A DNA stretch of 64,000 nt from Tenodera sinensis (Eukaryota; Arthropoda; Insecta; Mantodea; Mantidae): positions 54,637,716-54,701,715 of the forward strand of contig CM060969.1 in NCBI GenBank assembly GCA_030765045.1, read 5' to 3'. Position 1 is the first letter of the stretch. The number at the start of each line of letters is the position of its first letter. This document shows positions 34,212-44,515 of this stretch, piece by piece. A model generated the notes under the pieces. That model was not told the origin of the DNA, ran no database searches, and saw only the letters and a list, made by a program, of their open reading frames with translations. A program made the position numbers and the translations under genes.

Positions 34212-34520
34212 ACTGCCATGGGAAATCTGTAACATGTCTGTAAGTCTGTCAATTGTTATTCTTCGGTCTTCACGAACAATGGTGCCAGCTGTGTTAATCA
34301 TGGTTTCGTTTATTGTTGTTGCTGGAGCACCTGGCCCACCTTGCTTTGTTATTGAAACACAGCCCTCCTTAAATTCCTTGAACCATCGAAGTACTGTGGA
34401 CTGTGGCAGAACATCATCACCATATGCCTCCTGCAATATTCTGTAAGCTTCCGTGCCGGATTTCCACAAACGAAAGCAGACTACCAGATGGCAGGCTGAG
34501 AACAGCCCGAGGTGTGTCAT
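33420..34520 (-). pseudogene. mariner transposase (DD34D family), inactivated
   Basis: The N-terminal half (34520 to ~34211) carries the mariner helix-turn-helix: CFRLWKSGTEAYRILQEAYG, STVLRWFKEFKEG and VREDRRITIDRLTDMLQISH. It runs into the A32 homopolymer and is frame-shifted. The C-terminal half (34106-33420) carries the catalytic domain: VITGNESWLHHYD (first Asp site), SWLLHHDNAHSR (second Asp) and YSPDLGPCDFYFFP (third Asp). The first catalytic residue, normally Asp in TGDE(S/T)W, is Asn (GAT to AAT). The enzyme would therefore be dead even if the frame were whole. The C terminus is complete, with its own TAG. Confidence 0.85.
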
Positions 34521-34529
34521 TCGTGTACC

Positions 34530-34990
34530 TGCCCTTTTAGGGCTTAACCACTGTATGACGGGATTAGGATATTGTAGGATGGCTGGTGAAGAATGGGGAT
34601 TGTGGGTTGCTAGGAGGTAGCATGGGTTTATGCTCCTCGTCGGGTGATAGTTTCAGTGTGCAACTACCGTTGGGCACTGCTGATGGGTGGTCCAAATATG
34701 GATATTTGGCGAAAATTTTGACTTCCAATCTTCTCTTGGAAGGACTGTAAGGAGCTCAGCTTGCGCTGTTGATGGGGTAGCTCCTGTGTTACCGGGGGTG
34801 CCCGCAAGGCATGCGGGGAACCCGGTGTCGCACAAGCGTACGTTCTCTAGGGATGTAGTCCCCAAGAGACCTTACCAGGGCGCTCCGATGTTGTGGAAAC
34901 TGGTCGTAAAATTTGGTTGCCCGGCGCCTAATTTCGTCCTCCACGTACGGGAGGGACGAGGCTTCGTGCAGTAGTCTCGTAACCATTTTC
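34530..34990 (-). pseudogene. Jockey-type LINE C-terminal/3' fragment inside mariner
   Basis: The minus strand from ~34986 reads RLLHEASSLPYVEDEIRRRA, TKFYDQFPQHRSALVRSLGD and Y, then a 3' UTR. This is the tail of Jockey-clade ORF2 proteins (compare TLIDYIKSLANTFYARLPGS, FNELIRGLGEYD at 51070-51150). It lies between the mariner 5' terminal repeat and the transposase start, so it inserted into the mariner. Confidence 0.6.
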
Positions 34991-35209
34991 TCTGTAGGCG
35001 GCTGGCGAACTGAGCTACTTCGTTCGTGCCGTGTACAGACGAATGCGCAAACGAGCGTGTGCTTTGTCCACCAATGAGAGGTGATCCATTGGCCTCATAC
35101 AACATTGTTTCCACGATGTGCCTTTGTTGTGCGCGGTAAAACAAACTCTCAGTCTTTATTGACTCGCCCTCCTCGTACGTATAATAACTGAAATACAATT
35201 TTTAAAAAA

Positions 35210-35377
35210 GGTGAATTGTTTTTAAAAAATATTTTTTCTTCCTTTTGACATTTTACCCACATTTTGGAGAACATGCTTGTTAAAGATTTTTCCACGTGTT
35301 AAATATTTTCAAAGCCCTTCATTCAGTGTATATGAAACACTAACACAAACAACTTCTAAGCATTTCACATCAAAATA
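35210..35377. other. Short AT-rich spacer
   Basis: Nothing recognised between the mariner and the Mutator-like relic. Confidence 0.4.
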
Positions 35378-36340
35378 TTAGTCAACAATCGAGAAAATGT
35401 TCCTTATGTGAGGAAAATTTGAAGCTCCAAAGTTGAAACATCTACTAGAGGCCTGCACCATACTTTGATTCTCAGAATCCTCTTCATTTTCCAGTTCTAT
35501 CTCTCTTCTAGCATCTCTTTTGATCTGTTTTCCTTGATTTAAGAGATTACAACGCTTATTTTTGGTAGTCCTGAGCCTCTCTTCATGCACCATAGCTTGA
35601 TTCTGAGAATCCTCTTCATTTTCCAGTTCTATCTCCCTTCTGACATCTCTTTTGATCTGTTTTCCTTGATTTAAGAGGTTACAACGCTTATTTTTCGTAG
35701 TCCTGAGCCTCTCTTCATTGCATCAACAGTATGTGAGCCAGTACCGAAATCTAATAACTGCAGTACTTCGTATTTTATTATATTTCCTTCATTGTTGGTG
35801 GCCACAGCATCATATACTCCAAAGTGCAAGATATTAATCTCTAATAATATAGTTTTAGAGATGCAACTTCATATCACACTATTGAAACACTCGTTCGTGT
35901 TTTGGGTCCGCCGTGTAAATATTGTTTAGATCAGGATGTGCTCGGTCCCTAAATATTGGTTTCATTTCTTCCATTATGGCAAGTGGCAAACTTTGAGGAT
36001 AGTTACATTAATCTCCTGCGACCAACTGTCTGCACCAGCGGGACACAAACCATGTTTGGGTTGCCATTTGTCGACAGTGTGTGAAAGTAAACCGCCCGTA
36101 CTGACTCTCAAATTGTTGTCTACATTTTCTGGATTTTGTCATGATACTATTGCACCCTCTCAGTGAGATCATCTGTAAGTCTGTGCCTTCCACCAACCGT
36201 CTTTCCATCACTCGGAACTTTTCCCCTAAGAGACCTTCAATTTTCTTAGTGAACAACCCATTCTCTTCTGGACATGACCCACATTCCACTTTTTCAACTC
36301 TTACATTTTTTCCATATACCTTTAGTGCCTCTATCTGCCA
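35378..36340 (-). pseudogene. Mutator-like transposase relic (insect MULE-type)
   Basis: Reading the minus strand from ~36335, successive frames give VYGKNVRVEKVEC, GGRHRLTDDLTERVQ and HTVDKWQPKHGLCPAGADSW. They continue with HLPIMEEMKPIFRDRAHPDL, INILHFGVYDAVATNNEGNI and LLDFGTGSHTVDAMKR. The order and wording match the C-terminal half of the insect 'Mutator-like transposase domain' proteins: VYG.dV.VEKlEC, then LT, then LCP.G.DSWC, then P.Ma.I.PIF, then Vyda...N.G. Last comes a basic/acidic tail EERLRTTKNKRCNLLNQGKQ, then a run ending ELENEEDSENQS. Several frameshifts and stops show it is dead. The last exon-like frame (35593-35378) is open and contains the second copy of a 44-residue duplicated unit. 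Confidence 0.6.
35465..35720 (-). repeat. In-frame 132-bp tandem duplication (44 codons) in the Mutator-like tail
   Basis: 35465-35596 is repeated at 35597-35720 with few substitutions. 132 bp is 44 codons, so EERLRTTKNKRCNLLNQGKQ and the rest of the unit recur in the same frame. Confidence 0.85.
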
Positions 36341-37694
36341 CTTTATGAGTCGACAGCTAGATCATATTGGTGCCACTTTATGGAGTAGATTCGACAGCTA
36401 GGTCATATTGGTGCCATTTTATGGAGTAGATTCGACAGCTAGATCATATTGCTGCCACTTTATGGAGTAGATCCGACAGCTAGATCATATTGGTGCCACT
36501 TTATGGAGTAGATTCGACAGCTAGATCATATTGGTGCCACTTTATGGAGTAGATTCGACAGCTAGATCATATTGGTGCCACTTTATGGAGTAGATTGGAC
36601 AGCTAGATAATATTGGTGCCACTTTATGGAGTAGATTCGACAGCTAGATCATATTGGTGCCACTTTATGGAGTAGATTCGACAGCTAGTACATATTGGTG
36701 CCACTTTATGGAGTAGATTCGACAGCTAGATCATATTGGTGCCACTTTATGGAGTAGATTCGACAGCTAGATCATATTGGTGCCACTTTATGGAGTAGAT
36801 TGGACAGCTAGATCATATTGGTGCCACTTTATGGAGTAGATTCGACAGCTAGATCATATTGGTGCCACTTTATGGAGTAGATTCGACAGCTAGATCATAT
36901 TGGTGCCACTTTATGGAGTAGATTCGACAGCTAGATCATATTGGTGCCACTTTATGGAGTAGATTCGACAGATAGATCATATTGGTGCCACTTTATGGAG
37001 TATATTCGACAGCTAGATCATATTGGTGCCACTTTATGGAGTAGATTCGACAGCTAGATCATATTGGTGCCACTTTATGGAGTAGATTCGACAGCTAGAT
37101 CATATTGGTGCCACTTTATGGAGTAGATTCGACAGATAGATCATATTGGTGCCACTTTATGGAGTAGATTCGACAGCTAGATCTAATTGGTGCCACTTTA
37201 TGCAGTAGATTCGACAGCTAGATAATATTGGTGCCATTTTATGGAGTAGATTCGACAGCTAGATCATATTGGTGCCATTTTATGGAGTAGATTGGACAGC
37301 TAGATCATATTGGTGCCATTTTATGGAGTAGATTCGACAGCTAGATCATATTGGTGCCATTTTATGGAGTAGATTCGACAGCTAGATCATATTGGTGCCA
37401 TTTTATGGAGTAGATTCGACAGCTAGATCATATTGGTGCCATTTTATGGAGTAGATTCGACAGCTAGAACATATTGGTGCCACTTATGGAGTATATTCGA
37501 CAGCTAGATCATATTGGTGCCACTTTATGGAGTATATTCGACAGCTAGATCATATTGGTGCCATTTTATGGAGTATATTCGACAGCTAGATCATATTGGT
37601 GCCACTTTATGGAGTATATTCGACAGCTAGATCATATTGGTGCCACTTATGGAGTAGATTCGACAGCTAGATCATATGGGTGCCACCTTATGGT
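36333..37694 (+). repeat. 41-bp tandem satellite, ~33 copies
   Basis: The unit, taken from GATTCGACAGCTAGATCATA through TTGGTGCCACTTTATGGAGT to A, is 41 bp and repeats head-to-tail ~33 times with very few indels. Variants are clustered: CCATTTTA units run at 37230-37450, and GTATATT units run at 37490-37625. This is as expected for unequal exchange or local gene conversion. The array starts directly at the end of the Mutator-like relic. Confidence 0.95.
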
Positions 37695-38949
37695 ACTTTT
37701 CAGACCAGTGAAATATTCGTTTAACTCCTGAAACTTCCCTTCCTCAACTAGTGCTACTGTAATTGACTGTGCGGAATTGCGCGCAACCATTCCCATACTT
37801 TACTAATTAGCCTACTTCTGGGATAGATATCGAGATAATTCATACGAAACAATGAGCGAAAGACGTCATACTTTCATATGAGATAATAATCTAAAAATTG
37901 AATGTTTTGACCGAAAACCCATTCCGTGTCCCCTTACCTGCCCTTGCTTGTCAGAAAACTTTCACACCCTTACCTGGGTAGAGAGAATAGTTTTATTTCT
38001 GATATCCTAGTATTAATTCAGATGCTACCAAATTTAAGTAGGATGCACGTAGGATATAATAAACTATGCCCACGCACCTCACGTGTCATGTTTCCTTCTA
38101 CCCATTAGCTTTATATTTAAACAGCGGCTGCAGAATATTTCAGTTCACGTAGCTATAATTACAAGCGGTTAAAAATAACTAAGCGTGAAATATGTAATTA
38201 CTGCGTAATTAACTTTTTAGCCCGAAGCTGGACCGCTGATACTGTCCTAGTTTTAAATGGATGTTGCAGAAATGGATAACGAAGTGGGTTTTTTGCTACT
38301 CCTACATGCGAGGGAGGTGGAACTCTATAAACATGGTGACAGCAACATTTCCTACACGTTAACTGTAAACAACACGCTGTCACTCCCTAAATGTTCTCCA
38401 TCAAAAACGAATTTTCCTGTTCGAAAACAACAATGCTTATTTCATTATAAAAGTGTGCAATTTCGAGCCAGTTTTATGGTATCTAAAAACATTCAAAAAC
38501 CATTATCAGCTCCATTCTATGAATATTTATTCATGTTGTTTGGGTATGTCACGCACTTATGCGTGCTTAATGATTAGATAGTATTTGTACGGCTTTTTCT
38601 GTGAAATTTCGCGACACTAAATTCTAATAATAATGCCATAAAACATGTATTTAAAAACATGCGACGGAAAAAGGTATTGCTAAACGAAACAAGAGTTAAA
38701 GAAAAAATTCAGGAAAAAATTGGATTAATAGGATGGCTTTTTCACCCGTTCCCCATTTTCAGATTTTCCATATTGTTCCGCAAGGGATAGTACGAGGCGT
38801 ATTTTTAAGGGGTGATGTATATTGCCTCCCAAAGAAATATTGATATATCTTATGCCCGTAAGCGTTTTACTTGGTACCGTACGTTTAGGATCATAAAATT
38901 TAAAATCCGCCACTGCATCTTTCTAGTTCACATGGGTTGCTGGATAACG
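37695..38949. other. Unassigned sequence between two satellites
   Basis: Several short frames (up to 106 codons at 38257-38577) without recognisable domains. Confidence 0.4.
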
Positions 38950-39465
38950 TTACGGAGGTTGGCAGAACTGTGCTTGATAACGATATTCTTATTTTTATAG
39001 GTGAACGAAGATACGGAGGTTGGCAGAACTGTGCTTGATAACGACATTCTTATTTTTATAGGTGAACGAAGATACAGAGGTTGGCAGAACTGTGCTTGGT
39101 AACGATATTCTTATTTTTATAGGTGAATGAAGATACGGAGGTTGGCAGAACTGTGCTTGATATCGATATTCTTATTTTTATAGGTGAATGAAGATGCGGA
39201 GGTTGGCAGAACTGTGCTTGATATCGATATTCTTATTTTTATAGGTGAATGAAGATGCGGAGGTTGGCAGAACTGTGCTTGATAACGATATTCTTATTTT
39301 TATAGGTGAATGAAGATACGGAGGTTGGCAGAACTGTGCTTGATAACGATATTATTTTTATAGGAGAATGAAGATACGGAGGTTGGCAGAACTGTGCGTG
39401 ATATCGATATTCTTATTTTTATAGGTGAATGAGTTTGGCAGAACTGTGCTTGATATCGATATTAT
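38950..39465 (+). repeat. 61-bp tandem satellite, ~8.5 copies
   Basis: The phrase GGAGGTTGGCAGAACTGTGC recurs at 38954, 39015, 39076, 39137, 39198, 39259, 39320 and 39378 (period 61, one 58). A partial last unit follows near 39429. Each unit includes CTTATTTTTATAGGTGAATG. Confidence 0.95.
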
Positions 39466-39642
39466 CATGTCGTAATCGCCAGTGAAGATATGTTAAGTAT
39501 GTTAAGTGCAGAGGGCCACACATTTTATATTATTTACTGATACAAGTTTAGTTTCCACAAGCCATTTAATGGTACAATAATAAGATGGTCGTGCACAACG
39601 AAGCTATGTGTTATGTTAAAATGAATAGTTATAATGAGTAGT

Positions 39643-39730
39643 CGGAAGCTTTCACGGCCGGAGTTACAATTTTATTAAGGCTAGAGACTTCTTCTGGACT
39701 TAAAAACCGTGGTCTGCTGGAGTTTAGACT
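39643..39730 (+). repeat. Diverged relative of the 56966/63255 terminal module edge
   Basis: GAAGCTTTCACGGCCGGAGT and ACCGTGGTCTGCTGGAGTTTA resemble GGCTTTCACGGCCGGTGTC and GGGCCGTGGTCTATTGGGTT. Those phrases occur in the outer part of the terminal module flanking the Jockey element (minus strand of 63211-63274). Confidence 0.45.
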
Positions 39731-39821
39731 TAATAGTAATTGTATAATAATAGAAAAATTGTAGAACATTCACATCAGCGTCTATGCGCACAACGTACAA
39801 ACAGAAACATCAGCGATCAAC

Positions 39822-41140
39822 CAGTGGCGGCTATTCAAGTAAAGCAGGGGAAGAGGTTTTCACCTGAATATAGCAGTGTTCTATTTCTGTTAATGTTGAC
39901 ATTATTACTGTCATTCTAACAGGTTAGTCACAAATTTCAACTGCTATAGCAGCTGTAGCGGGGTCAGTGACCAACCCTTCTTTTGTTTGGAACTTACAGC
40001 CTGGCAGCCGGCAGGGTAAATTGGTGGGAACGCACCCTCTGATCGGTTACAAGGACAAGTGCAAAAGTCACAGTTACGGAAGAAACTAAACAGCTTGGTT
40101 GCCATGGCAGCATGACGTCACGAAAGGATGAACTACGGGGAAATAACATGGGCATGCACATGTTTCAGGCAAACAAGAAATATTTTCACTTGGGTAGAGG
40201 CACAGAACACGGTAGAGGGGATGGTTCCTTTTTTTTCGCGCGCTTAGAAGATAGTATTCGTTTACCTCGAGGAAGAGCTGGTGGTAAACTTAAAACGTGG
40301 TGTTTTAGATAACTGTTAACGGTAGGTATAATTTACGAGTTTGCTGGACTCCAGTGTTTTTAATATTTAAATTACGGAATATAAGTGTTTTGTTATGAAT
40401 CCAGTGAACGATATAGTTTGCAATTTGCTAGAAACCCTATTTTCCAGGTGGAAAGATGAAGACAAGAGGGATGTTTTAAACTTTGGGTGGTCCACTGATA
40501 TCATTGATATAGTCCTTAAAAGAACGAATAAGAAAATAGGGAACACTTATAACATTAAATTCAAAAGCTCTTGGCTCGATAACTATTTTTGGTTATGCAG
40601 TAGGCGTAGTTTGCAATCGCTATTCTGTTGGCCTTGTTTACTTTTTAGCAACAAAAGTAGCGTGTGGGACAAAGAGAGATTCACATATTTCATTAATATA
40701 ACCCGTTCCCTTCACAAGCACAATGATTCGGCGGGACATTTAAAATGTAAATTTCAACTAAACGCTTTTGGAAAAAAAAAAAAACAAACAAACAAACAAA
40801 CAAAAACAGAAACACAATAGCTGACGCTCTTCAAGAAAATAGCAGACTTTTTCATGTGCGTTTCAATGGAAACGTGACATTAAATAGGCTTTTCCTGCAC
40901 TTGATCATTAAAGCAACATTGTATATAGGTAAACAAGAGCTTGCATTCTCAGGTGAGGATGCGAGTGCGCTTCCGCTAAGTCGGAGAAATTTCAAAGAGC
41001 CTGTGCACTTATTAATATCTGAAAGTCCATTAGAAATCCAAAACCACTATAATAAAATTAAAAGTATATTCAGCGGTGATTCTAAATCTATACAAAATGA
41101 GGTAATTGGATGTACTTCGCAATACTTACAGACCTGAAAT
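39822..41140 (+). pseudogene. hAT-like (ZMYM1/DUF4371-type) transposon, 5' half
   Basis: It starts with the terminal repeat CAGTGGCGGCTATTC at 39822. The coding part begins at the ATG at 40395: a TTF-type zinc-finger region (KFKSSWLDNYFWLCSRRSLQ, CWPCLLFS, HNDSAGHLKC). An A-run and (CAAA)n tract at 40768-40806 then shift the frame. It resumes at ~40815 as ADALQENSRLFHVRFNG, ATLYIGKQELAFSGEDAS and SRRNFKEPVHLL, then DSKSIQNEVIGC. The sequence matches the N-terminal and DUF4371 portions of ZMYM1-like hAT proteins, as in 55481-56544. The element is cut off at ~41140 by an ACTTTCTC repeat, and the RNase-H-like and dimerisation parts are absent. Confidence 0.75.
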
Positions 41141-41525
41141 TAATGTCTCAGATTTTTTACTTTCTCTACTGGTAAGTAGAGGAAGTATTGTATTCCACCC
41201 AAAACTTCGATGTCGAGATTTCACCGGAAATATATGTTTTGAGGCCCCCTGAACCCAAAAAAGTATTTTTGGAAAAAGGTTCGTGTGTGTGTGTGTGTCA
41301 GTCTGTGTGTCTGTCAGTCTGCGGACAGCATAACTAAAAAACGAAAATTCGGTTAAAAACCAAAGTTGGTATTTAAGTTTAATGTCTTTCAAGAATCCCA
41401 CAAGAAGATTTTGAAGAAAATAACCCCACCCTAAACTACCCTTTACATGGAAAATTTTGATTTTCTTGAAAATGGCTCTAACGATTTTGATTAAAATGTC
41501 ATATGTTTGAGATATTTTTATGACC
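41141..41525 (-). mobile_element. ACTTTCTC-family dispersed repeat, copy 11 (reverse, 5' part missing)
   Basis: Begins with a well-preserved terminus, TTACTTTCTCTACTGGTAAG and TAGAGGAAGTATTG. The first 30 bases form a small hairpin (TTTCTCTACT/AGTAGAGGAA). It includes a TG/TCTG microsatellite (41283-41315) and stops after GAGATATTTTTATGAC. Confidence 0.75.
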
Positions 41526-42829
41526 AGCTATATTATCCAGGCCCTTCTGGATTATAAATGGGCTCACCGATAGAAAGTTTTTACCATCCTGTTGTAGAAA
41601 TGACTAAGTAGCGAGGACCACAACACACAACTATCTCCTTTACACTGACTTTACTAGTTTTTTGTTTTGAGTTTTTGAAGAACCCATGGCGATGATATCC
41701 TCCACTACTGATGTCTCCGATGGGTGCCACCCCGGCTTAGGTAAGAGTCCTATCCTGGATCTTGCTCACCCTAGGGTCTCACCTGTCAGTGTATAGACAG
41801 GGGGACACAATCGCCTTCAGGAGTGCATCAGCTCATTCCCGGGACTGGCCTTTTCAGTAGATACGAACACAGATCCTACATGATAACCAGGGGTTGGGAA
41901 TTAGGCGGTTATTCAGTAACCCAATCGAGAGTATAGCTCGGGACCCCGGGTGCACCAAACCCGTACCTACCGTGGTAGGCCCCTGGGGGTGCAAGTGATT
42001 GTATAGGTACTAAGTCTGTTAAAGGGGTTTTGGAGCGCAACTGATTAATTTCGAGCGCAGCTGCTGTACATCCGTCAAATTGTTCCCAATCAAATGATGC
42101 GATCAGATCTTGACTTTAGGCTGTGTGTAGCCGAGCATTGTCACTTATTGTTTCCCCATTATCCTCGCACAATTGGAGATAACTGATCACTAACATAACA
42201 TTTCTCGTATTCAAAACAACTAATCACCGATCTGACTGCACAGTCGATGGGTCTTCCGATTGTTTTGAACATTTCGAAACACTAGGGGAAGCGGGGGGTG
42301 ACATCGCTCACAGCTGTAAATGGAGGAAGAGACCACGCATGTTCAAAATCTCCGCTGCAGCGCTGGAGCAACAAAATGCTTACATGGTACTTACTTTAAA
42401 AACACACCTCATACTATGCGTTCTATACATAGCGGAGCCATAGATCATATATATGCGTAGTTCGCTTTTATTTTTCGTAACACACTAGCGGCAAACGACT
42501 TACTCAAGGCTACGCTTGTCTGCTATGCTATACTGTGTGTTGGTGCCTTCAGATCAAGTTGTAAAGATTAGATTTTGGTCATCGTAAACCTTAAAAGTGA
42601 AAAACTTATTTATTCAAGACGTCTGTTATGTGTAAACTATATTATAGTATTCTTATTGGTTCACTGAAGTGCCTACCGAATAATTCGCGCTTGAATAAAA
42701 ATGTTTATGCACGACACATACGTTAAAATTGGTTCATGTAAATGGTGTCAGAAGTAATGGTATTCCGGTTCAGGTAGAGAAATGGTGTCTGTTTAACAAG
42801 TAGGACAACGAAATTGCTAAACCTAAGAA
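41526..42829. other. Unclassified segment, GC-rich in its first 500 bp
   Basis: 41690-42000 is clearly richer in G+C than its surroundings, with blocks such as GGACCCCGGGTGCACC and TACCTACCGTGGTAGGCCCC (a palindromic CTACCACGGTAG-like core). It may be the UTR of a LINE or an LTR, but no coding sequence is attached and I do not recognise it. 42060-42829 shows nothing. Confidence 0.35.
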
Positions 42830-43330
42830 GCAAAAACGAAATGTTCTAACACGGGGAAAAGTTGACAAAATTTGTGCATTAGCTGAACACTCTCCAAGGA
42901 AGTGTATGTCCATTTGTCTGTCACGGTAGATTCCGGCACGTCAACCGATCGCTTATTGTGCGTAAGACCCCGGGAGGAACGATGATATAAAAGTATTCTA
43001 CAGGTGGCCAGAACTTATAGGCGGAACTACAACTATAGTGGGTGCTTAACAGGTGCAGACAGTTATTCAACCCGACGGAGTTCCAGAGAGAGAGCCCCCA
43101 CAAAGGGCCCCCATCGGCAAGTTCCGGCTGAGTAATCAGTTCCCCTGGGATGGCGGCCAGCCCACCGCAGCGCCTCCCCTCAGCCAAGCACCAACATTAC
43201 CGCCTGAGCCATCCTGCTCGGTAGGAAAGTATATAAGACGTGTTACACAGCAACTGGGTGTTTCAAAAGTCTCTGTCCATACCCCGGGAGCTGGTAAACT
43301 TTTAAAATTGAGACTCTACTGATTGACCAT
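42830..43330 (+). pseudogene. Helix-turn-helix transposase N-terminal relic, split by ~310 bp
   Basis: The left piece (~42838-42905) encodes RNVLTRGKVDKICALAEHSP, then RKCM. The right piece (~43220-43320) encodes YIRRVTQQLGVSKVSVH, then KLLKLRLY. Together these match a common insect mariner/Tc-like N terminus (VLTEEKLDEI...LEHSPRKSLRRLAQQ.GVS.SS...T.KLLKLRPY). The 310-bp interruption has similar sequence at both edges (AGGAAGTGTAT, AGGAAAGTATAT), perhaps an old target duplication. Nothing catalytic follows. Confidence 0.5.
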
Positions 43331-44515
43331 TGTTTATGAATTAGAACCTCGTGACGACGAAAAATGTCAAGCATGTATTAACGCATATGGTTATTACTTT
43401 CATCACAAGTTACAACCAGTGGATGGTTACTATTCCTCATACTACACAACGTGGAGGTTTAGAGTGGAAAGTACACAGGTGTACTAGACAGCGCGTGGAA
43501 CACGCAGTGCGATCCGCGACCTGGGAGTATAGGGAGTGCACTGTATTTATTCCAAGAATGTCTTAATTTGCTTTTCTACTTCTATTTCTTAAGTGTTCGA
43601 AGCCTTCAGTAGTCGAAATAACTATGTTGCTCATCCATCCATGAATCGTAGCTCGTAACATCGTATGTATTGCACTCACTGTTCTACAGTGTGATCCATA
43701 TAAACCTGAACCACAGTGTGCAACTTCGGGAGAACATAATACACAATTGGGATATTAGCTTGTTTCGTTGTTTCTCAGGGCAAATATTGGAAGGCCCTCC
43801 ACCGGCATACGTTCTACGTAGAACAAAACTATATTTCGAATATATGCAAGGTTAAGGTAAGTAATAAGTACATATGTACTTAGAATACAAGTCCTGTAGT
43901 GGGTACTAAAGTTATTAAACGTTTACGAATAAATAATTTTATCAAACCGGGTTAATTTTATATTTTGATTTTCATTTCAGTAGCTTAATTTGCGAAATAA
44001 ATGCATCGTCACTGATGTGAGAAGCAGATGCATTAAGAATTGCATGTGAATTGCAAACTTTCCATATTCATACAAGCAATTTTTTCTACTTGCAAAATGT
44101 GATACAAAATTGTTTAAAAAATCAAAATCTGAAAATAAATACCAACAATAAAAGCACTCATGACTAAAATAGGTCTCAAAAATTCTGTTTGGCGTTTAGT
44201 TGTGTGGGTAAAAGAAATCTTCCTTTCTTCCTTAAAAAAAAGGAATATCTTCCGTTAACCCTACCAAACATGACAATCTACTTCTTTCAATTGCTGCACC
44301 ATATGCTCTGCATGCTTGCAGTACCGAGTTTTTCGCAGCCCTTTGACATATGAATAACGCATCTGCTGGCTCGATTGACGCAACGATTTCTTTGGAGAGT
44401 TCATTAAGCGTCATCGAACATTATCAACACACACTGTACTCAATGGTCAGGGTTGCCAATGTTTAAAAGTAAATTATCGTACCGGCCACTCAAAATTATT
44501 GATTTGGATTCAAAA
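43331..44515. other. Unassigned sequence
   Basis: Possibly further decayed transposase after 43330, but no catalytic motif could be read. A 60-codon minus frame (44232-44414) is unrecognised. Confidence 0.35.

Larger units (their letters stand above)
33341..35175 (-). mobile_element. mariner-family transposon, decayed, with LINE fragment inside
   Basis: The terminal inverted repeats share GGCGAGTCAA(C/T)AAAGACTGAG at 33345-33364 and, inverted, near 35149-35168. TA dinucleotides lie just outside both ends (33339-33340 and 35176-35177), as expected for mariner target duplications. The element is ~1.83 kb, longer than the usual ~1.3 kb, because a Jockey-type LINE 3' fragment sits in its 5' region. 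Two long homopolymers lie inside: T30 at 33376-33405 and A32 at 34179-34210. Confidence 0.8.

Noticed and set aside
36333..39465. CRISPR-like array
   Set aside because: The 41- and 61-bp units repeat head-to-tail without unique spacers, and the sequence is clearly eukaryotic.
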